Shown here piece after piece: positions 37,901 to 46,900 of a DNA stretch of 64,000 nt. The DNA lies in NCBI RefSeq assembly GCF_964199755.1, contig NC_133899.1, positions 26,887,446 to 26,951,445 on the forward strand, in the 5' to 3' direction. The stretch comes from Larus michahellis. Lineage: Eukaryota > Chordata > Aves > Charadriiformes > Laridae. Within the stretch, counting starts at the first letter, position 1, and every line of letters begins with the position of its first letter. The translations under genes and the position numbers were made by a program. The notes beneath the pieces are model-generated. The model saw only the letters and a program-made list of their open reading frames with translations, made no database searches and was not told where the DNA came from.

Positions 37901-40900
37901 CCTATAAAAAGACGAACGGAGCGCAGGGCTGGTGGCGGTGGGGCAGCACAGGAGCTCGCAGGTCCAGCTGTCCCTGCCCCAGGGACCCACTGCCCGGGCA
38001 ACCACAGGGGTGGGCAACGGGAGCCACGGAAGGCACCGAAGTGAGTGCCCATGACCAGAAACCGCCTAGGCATGGGCAGATGCTCCGCTGCCATATTCCA
38101 TGGTGGGCTGTGTGCCCTGTGGCAGAGGTGCCATGGCATGGCGAGGAGGACAGAGGTGTCCCCAGCGCCATGGGTACCCGCGGGGCTGTGGCACGGTACG
38201 GGTGACTTCGACCTTGTCCCCCTGCAGCTACCTCGGGGCGGGTAACTGCCTAAACCCTAACCACTACCTGAATTTTAAAAACAACTAATTCTGTTTTCCA
38301 ACAACTATTTTCCAGGCCAATGGGTCAAAACCTCAGACCCTTCACACAAAAAAACTCAGAGAATTTTTTGAAACCTCGCAATGTAGCACAGAGCGCCGTG
38401 GCTCATCAATACAAACTGCCTGACCTCCTCTGTTAATAAAAGTCAGTTGACTTTTAAATGCAAAACATGCTGACGAACGTTTTCTTTCCCCAGCTGCCTG
38501 ATACTTCAAGTATTTTAAGCATTAGAAAGCATTTTAATTGGTTTCCAGTTCTCGCTCTAATACATGTTGACACTATTCACACTGAAGGAAAAAAAAAAAA
38601 AAACACAAAAACTGGTAGAGAGTTGCACAAGTTGTCAATTTCAAAAATTAAACACTAACATTTTGAATTATGTGCATTAAGCTATGTTAAGTGTTTAAAC
38701 AGACAGCAGTTACTTGAAGTGTGAAAAAAGCATGCTTCGGATTTACTCTAAAAGCTGTACCTGGTAACATCTTGTACTTGCACCTTGTAATGAGAACCAG
38801 TTATAATTAAAGGAAAAATCTGAATAATCTAAATACTTAGCAAAGAAAAGATCATGCTTTAAATATAGGTTTCTTGCTTTCTGATTTAAGTAGTAAAATC
38901 AGTAATTTAAATCATTTCCAGGCTATATTAACTCTGCTCTCCCCTTTCACAGACAAGGCTCCACACTGAGGTCAAAAGAGAAGTCTGAACAGAAATGGAA
39001 ATATTTATTCAGTATTGGAAAGAACAGCATCATGTTAAGCCTAAAAACCTCCGTTAGTCAATATACTGATTGTGTGAGTGTAGAATTTGTAGTCTAATGC
39101 ACACATAGGACATTCATTTATAAAAATATCTATTTTTAAATCCACTGAAGATCTCAGTTCACCACAAAGATGGATTCTGAAACTGGGAACTCCACACAAA
39201 CACTTGCACTATGAAACCGCCGCTCTCCGTTAGCTCGTAATTCACTTTCCCCTCACTTCACAGCCTGGCCCGCACAATGCAACCTGTGTTCGCCAGTGAG
39301 AAACCAGTAACGGCAAACTGGGCAGGGACATGGCACAGCCCACCCTGCGGAGCAGCTGGTGGCCGGCCCTGCTCAGTGCCCGCGCACAGCAGAGAGCGCG
39401 CCGTAATGCCACAGACTACAACGCCAAATGACTGGGTCAAATAAACAGCAGCTAAATGCTCTAATATCTTGATGAGGTTTAATTTCATATTTCATATTTA
39501 ATGGGTGTTCACAAAAGCATCACAAAATTAAGCATGGCCAGGATTTAAAACTTGAAGCGGCACAGTCATGAGACGACTAGCATGGCTATGAGCATATTCT
39601 AGTTGTTTTTAGATCATTATAACACTTATTTTGTCACACAAGATCTTAAAAATAGATTTTTTTTTTATGGATATAGAATATAGACAAAAAGCTTTAAGAG
39701 CTTCTGCAAAACCTTCAGGTCCCTTCCAAGTAAAGAAGATTCACAACACGTTAGCAAGATATAAGCCAAGAGAAATTAAATCTCCCCACCCTACCAATGA
39801 GACTCCTCCTGAAAAAAATAATTTTCACAATTCAAACTTTTAAATTATGTACTTTTAATTCTGCTCCTTCTAACACTGCTCTCCCTTAAAAAAGAAAAAA
39901 ATTAACTCACACATAGTACCTGTTAGCAGTAGATAAACAAGTGAAGCAGCAATTTGCCTGTATTTCCATTTAGTGCTTTAAAACCCCAAGCGGTTCCCAA
40001 AGGGGCGGCTGCTCATCCCCGCACCAGGTGCCAAGGTACACAGCGACGTGGCCACAGGCTGGAATGGAACAGCCTCCTCTTCCTGGGAGGGCTTTTGTGG
40101 TTAAGAAAAATGGCAAAAATTTCATCTTTACTTACAAAAATGCATGCTGCAATTCAGTGTTCGGCACTGCATTTCGTGTGCTCCAAGTTCGGCAGATGTG
40201 ATCCACGTCAGCTGCAGAACAAGGCGAACTCTCCAGTGCGCAGCATCTTAAGCACATCCACCAAAATGCTCAAAAGCTTAAAACTTTACATAAAATCTTC
40301 CTCCCTGAAAGCCAGTGCTAATGCAGGACCCGCCTTTTTAATTGGCCTTCAGGGATTAGACTCTCACTTAAAACATTTGTGAGCAACCGCTCAGTTCAAT
40401 GCATACAGCAGCAAGTGACAATTTAAGGAGCCTTGCTAGAACATGGATCATCTGGATCCCATTTTTAATGAAGATGGCAGCAGGAATCCAGCGGGTAGGA
40501 AACACTTTAGCAAGACCAGAGCAGGGATTAAGAAGTTTCACGAAGAATAAGAAACAAGTTCTGATTGCTGGATATACAGCAAGAACAACAAGTTAAATGA
40601 CAGGAGTGGTAGTGGTAACACTCCACGCTATGCCGGCTTTTTATCGCCCAGGTACCCTGAGGAACACTAACTTTACTTTATAAATGAGAAATAAGAACAG
40701 CAGCGGAACGGGTGAAGTGATTCGTTCCAGCAGGTGAGAACTTGGCACTCCTGCGATCAGCTGGATAGAAAACATCGCTTTCCATCTACACATCTTTCAG
40801 TTCGTAAATGAAAGTCCTACCTGTACAAAGTACTTACGCCCTATTTTTCCATACAGACAAAACAATATATGCAGAAGGAGCAAGTTGCACAACGTTGACA

Positions 40901-43900
40901 TGATTGTACAACTTTGCTCAGTTGCTGCAATCCCAGTTACAGGAATAAAAACCGTCTGCTTTCTCATATAGAAATTATAATTACAGCAATTATAAATTTG
41001 CTAAACACAGGCATGCAGGGTGGTGGCAAATAAATGCAAACCTAAAGCTGCCAGATTTTTCTCTGAAGTAGACGGCAGATGTTGGCAAAAGGATTTCTCA
41101 AAAGGTTTCAGGTTCATTTAAATTCCACTAGTATCACCAGTGTCAGAAAACAGAGATCCACCACAAGAAATAGTACCTTGGCTACCACAGCCCAGCCCTG
41201 GCGAGTGACCCAGCACCGACAAACGCTCAGGTCTTACATCCCCGCCCCAGCTGAGCAGTGGCACTGGATGAGCTGAAAGCTCCTTCTAATCAAATACCCA
41301 GCGGCCACCTACAACCTGCTCCCAGGGAAGAGATCGACAATAACACAAATATATAACGTTATCTCCCCAAAATACTCTCCCCGCCCCCAGAAAAACCATG
41401 GTTCCCACCCCAGAGGCTGACACCTCAACTCCCAGTAGAAGGGCAGCGTTACCCTGTGGACAGGTCAGCCCATATGGTCCTCTAATCCTCGCTATCGCTG
41501 CGGAAAACAAAGAGCATTTGTTTCATAAAACTAATTTCCCAGATCATTTGAAACTCACTAAGGTCTCCATGAAGTCCAGCTATTTAGTTCTTTGGTTATC
41601 AGATCAGTATGCAAATGGGGAATAATTCCACACACATTGCCAAACAGCGCAGTTCTGTGAAACTGCACGTATTTCACGTTTACTTTGCAACATGGCTTAA
41701 AACTTCAGTAAAATGTTCAAATGCTCTTGCTTCCCCCCGAAGGGCACTGCTTTCAACAGCAGGTACAGGGACCCAGAGCACGTATGTTTCACAGGGGAGA
41801 AACACGAAGGTAACTCTTATCCTGCAGTAACTACTGGGCATGGGATGTTTTACATCCCGCACACTACATTTTCAGGGCAAACACAGGCAGGTTTAGGTAC
41901 CAAAAGCCCAGCGAGAAACTCCAGCACAGGCAGCCAATTTTGTGGCAATCAGCTCATTCATGTTTCAGCAGGGCAGCGCAGACAGTGGGGTCTACGGAGT
42001 GAGTAGCATTTAGGTTTCTAAAAATTGCTTTTGTACCCCAAACTGCAGAGTGGTTTTGTTCCGATAGCTTGCTTAAATTGGACTGGTAGAAGATGAGGAT
42101 TAAAAGGGGAACAGAGGGTTGCCAGTGCGGTGCTCTTAAACTCCTTTGTGTGACCTCTCACCAATGGCACAAACCATTGGAGAATGCAACATGTATCGTC
42201 ACAGCAGCTAATTCCAATTACTTAACGTCAGCACCCAGAAGACCAGCAGATCATGTCAAGTCCTAATGAAAACAACATCAACATTTACTTCAGAATAGGA
42301 TCTGGTCTGGTTCAGATTGCAATTGTTTACACTTTCCAAGGCTAAATCCAAGCAACAGGAGCAGACACAGTACATCAGCGTCTCCAGGGCAGCACCTTCA
42401 GACAACTCAATCCATTGGATTTACAGATAACAAACCGAATATCGCCAGCCTGGCTCTGCCAGCTTGGACTAGAAATGAATGGCACCTTACAGAAGTACAA
42501 AGGAAAATACTAATTTATAACCACCCTGTGTTGCCAAGTAGTTCCTACATCTAGCAAACAAAGCATTCCTCTCCTCACCTCCTCATCCATCTCCTCATCT
42601 AGCTCCTCCTCATCTAGCAAACAAAGCGATGCTGTTATAAGGCTCCTCTAAGTACATGCTTCAGAATGTAAAACTGCAGGTACTTTTTTTTAAAAAAAAA
42701 GTTACCATTTTATTAATTTAGCTAGAAAACAGAGAAGCTTCAGCCTACCGATGCAAGCCAAGTGGTGACACCAACTACCTGTCCCATGTAAGGAGGAGGA
42801 GGTCAGGCTACTCCAATTTGGCTTTGGAAGAGGGTCGAGTCAAAGGCAGAGCCTGTCTGGTAGCTTTGACAGATGTGTGGAAATGGAAAAACTGAAGTGC
42901 CATGAACAGTTACTAAGCTGTAAGCCTTCAATATCCATATATAAAGCACTGAAGCATAAAATCGTGCACTTTAACCAACCGACACTAGTTGTCAGAAATA
43001 AGACTCACAGATGAAATAAAGACTGGTATAAATACTTTATTTAATGACCTTTTTGAGGAGTGTGTGCGGTATTTTGTAAGCGCCCCTGAAGGCAGAACAC
43101 TGCTGAGCTGTCACTGGTGCAAAACTCTGTGCCTGCGTGACTTATCCCAAGTCAGCCGCAGCATTGGGGCATGGTGGCTCCTCCGGTGACCAAACAGTCC
43201 CGCTGCACTCACCGCATCTCTCTGGACACTCTCTGGCTCCGAAAGAGACAGCTGGAGGCACTGGTTTCCCGAGAAAGGTCCTACAGTGTTTACCTGCCAT
43301 GCTTTCTTCTGCTGTTACAACTAGGGAGAGGACTCCTTTCTGAGCGCAGAACAAGGGCATCCCCTGGATGTCAAGGCGGTGGCAGTTCAAGCCTCTCTCA
43401 CTTTAGAGCTTCTCACTAAGGGGTGCGTAAGGCTGAACATAACTACGGTCTCACACTAACCTACAAACTAAGAGAAACTCTGCGCTTGCATCTCTAGTGC
43501 TAAGCTAACCATCATTAGCTGGTGACATCTTCACCGCCCGAGGTGGCAGCCACGCGTGTTACCACCCTCACAGCTGGACTTTGTGCAGGACAGACACGCT
43601 TGGTTATGTTCTCGGCAGAGCCAGATCGCCCTTCTGAATCCTGCGGCATCACTGGCAACCGTAATTTACAGATGGGCACGAAACAAATCCAGTTTCAAAG
43701 GACTTCAGAGGTTACAGAGAACTGTTTCATCAAGAACCCAATTTAACATCACTGACAGAAGCTGCATTTAAAGACAAACCCTTGAAGGCAATGTGCTTTA
43801 CCTACATTACATTTTTAGTACACATTAACTTACACATGTTTTACCGTACATCTTATCTGATCAGGAAAGTCTAGACATGGCCTTGGACAATCACTGTGTA

Positions 43901-46900
43901 ACATGACCCTAAAAACACTAGTAGAAAAACAACTTTAAACATTAATCTAATTTCATGCATCCTTTCAGCCACAGAATGACTCCAAAAGTTAATTTTTAAG
44001 CAAATTCACTTCAAAGGAATGTCTGAATTAATAATTAATTTTTTACATTTACATGAACAAGTTGACTACCCGAATTTTATGCATCATATACCTTACTGAA
44101 AAGAGTTAAAAAGAGATACAGGGCTAACTTTATTTCTCTCCCCCGACTTTGATTGCTAAGTGCCCCAAGGAGAGGAGCTTTATTTATACAGCTTATGGCA
44201 ATCTCTTTCAGTTAACAAGGAATGTCTTCAAGAACAGGAAACACCGTCCAAGTTCACTCGTCCCAGAGTGCCTTAAGTGAAAACACAGTTCACCTACTTG
44301 CACCGAGGATACATACACACCAGGAGATAAAAGCAGCCTCGTGGCACGGATGTGACAAAAGAAGCACCATCAAGAAGCCAGCACATACTGTACCAAAAAT
44401 CACAAAGCCAGATAAAAAGACGTTCCCTGTCCTGGAGAGCTTTACAATCCATTAGACAGACGTAACAAGTAGGATAAGACAAATGATCGGGATGTGAGGA
44501 CAGGGTAACAAAGCTGTCAGCAGACAGCGATCAGATATTTCAATACTTAAACCACCGTGCTGTTTAAAGTTCCATTACAGAAAATGTGGGTCTAGCCAAT
44601 AGGACTCGATATTGAAAAGAATTCATTTCATCCTAAAATCAGGTCCTTGGTCACAAAGACAGCTCTCCAGGTTCTACCAGCTGCACAGATGAGCTCTCCA
44701 TTGACCATGGGGCTGCTTAAACAATCACTGCGTAGGCAACTAAAATGAATCCCTACTCTTTTTCTCCTTACGCGCAATGATGAGCAGCCTTCCCTTCTAA
44801 TGAAAAGCCTCCCTGACACACTACTTTTTTAAACAAGGCTCTTCCTTTCCTTCACAGAGGCCAAAGATGTGGCAGCTACATTAAATCATGCTTTTATCTT
44901 GCACTGGAGCACTGTTACAGTCAGACCTTATCTTTACCGATATCGAAGTAAAAAGGAATCATTGGAAGTTGAGAAATTGTGTGCCAGCACTATTTCAGAG
45001 AGACAAACAAGTGCTCTTGGGCTGAACCAAATCTTTCAAACCTGACGAATGCAAAATATTAGCTGCTGAGTTGTATCAGGCTTCAACTGTCTCTTTGTAA
45101 CTACAGGAACAACGCTTTTGACATTGTTCACATCAGGCGACCCGTTACCACTAAAGCAAGCTGGTAACGCAGGCGTAATTCTGGTACCGCGTTCATCTAT
45201 GTCCAAGTCAAAATTGGTAACTTTCAAATTCTATCAAACGTGACATCAAATGTTATTCTGGTCGGTACTTACCTGCATGGAAGCAAAAACCTATGTGGAG
45301 AGGAGTTATGCTTCAGTGTAAAAGAAATTCTGGTTAACTGAAGGCTTTTGGTTATTCAGACGTCTTTCAAGTAGAAGTGCACAAGGAACACTAACATGTT
45401 TCCTTTGGTAGGGTGGAACTGATGAAGTCTTCAAATTCTGACACCCCAAAGTTATCGATGTGCTTTCTACCAACTTAAATATGCAAGAAAACAGTATAAA
45501 ATGGAAGTGAGAGGCAAACAGAACAAGTCAGAAAGCAGAGGGAAGAGATAAGAGCAAACAGATCTCTATGAGGCACAGGATACCTTAGAAAAACAGTCAT
45601 TAGATGCAAAAAAAAAAGTTCTTATTAAAAAGGAACAAATACAGTACATGACAAAAAGGATTTTCTCCCTGTAGAAATATTTTCATTATCACCTACTGTA
45701 TAGTGTGTGGCAGCAAAGCAAGGCTGGTTAACTTCACAGCTGGAGTCCCCGCAGGGCGGCAAAGAGAAAGACATTTGGGAAAGTAACCTGCACCAATAGT
45801 CATGAGCAGCTCCTGCTCAGAACGACACTTTTACTGAATAAAGGCTGAAACTGATTCTGTTCTAATTCTGAAAAAAAATACATGGCACAAATATAAGTTC
45901 TGTGTCTGTTCAAAAGTAGGAACAAAGTGAAACACTCACCATAATACACAAGGATGTAAGAAGAAAGACGATCACAAAAGGAAAACATTAATTTTAGCTT
46001 GAAGTATTTGTGTGATGTTATGTAATTGGAAAATGCTTCCAAGGAGACAAGGAGAAAAACTGTCATCCCACGATTCAGTCACAGAGACAAATGCTGGGAT
46101 GACGAAGAGACGGGCCCAGTGGCTGTCAGACATAGGAAGTTGATCTGGAGGTCTTTGTTTTTTCCTGTTAGGCTTTACATACGGGAGGTAACCAGCTGTC
46201 TTACATGAGAGGTTCCTGCTTATGATTTGCCCACCTTTGACAGTAATACTATAAACAAACCCAAAACCCCACACATGCACACTCAGCACTCCAGATCCCC
46301 AGCAGCCAAGCTGGTTTTCATCCCAGTATTATGAGATGGGATTTACGCCCATGAAGTTCATACTACACATATAAAAATACATATAGTCTAGCATTTATCA
46401 TACTAGTATCAAGGATGTTCCCTAGTAAACCCAGTACCTCATTATGACTGCCTTGAAGCCATGAATATATAACTATTTCCCCAGGTCAGATTTAACTTGA
46501 AGTTCACACCATTTCTAAATGCCCTTTACATACACAACAAAACAGAAACCATAAATTAATTGCTTTCTCTCCCTCTCTCCAGGGTTGGAAACTTTGGGTG
46601 ATCCTCCCAATAATTTACAGGGATAAACACGTACAAAAATGTTAAAAAAAAAACAAACCTAACCAAAACCTCCTTTTCCACAGCATCTAACTGTGACCTG
46701 GAGAGAGGGCTGGCTCAGGCAGAGGACCTTCTACCATTCCAAGCAACACCCAGGTTTTGGCACGTGCGTTGGTTTGCTTTTTGTTCGCAGTCTACAGAAA
46801 AACACAAACCCAGCCAGCCGCAAACAGCAGCAGTACAGAACTCATCCCAGATTGCCAAGAGAATGGTGGCAATTAACTATGTCTTCTACAAGTTGTATTA

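Noticed and set aside
39954..40382. 142-residue plus-strand frame in TOGARAM1 intron 1
   Set aside because: Composition and residue pattern look random, no family was recognised, and no flanking splice signals are clear.
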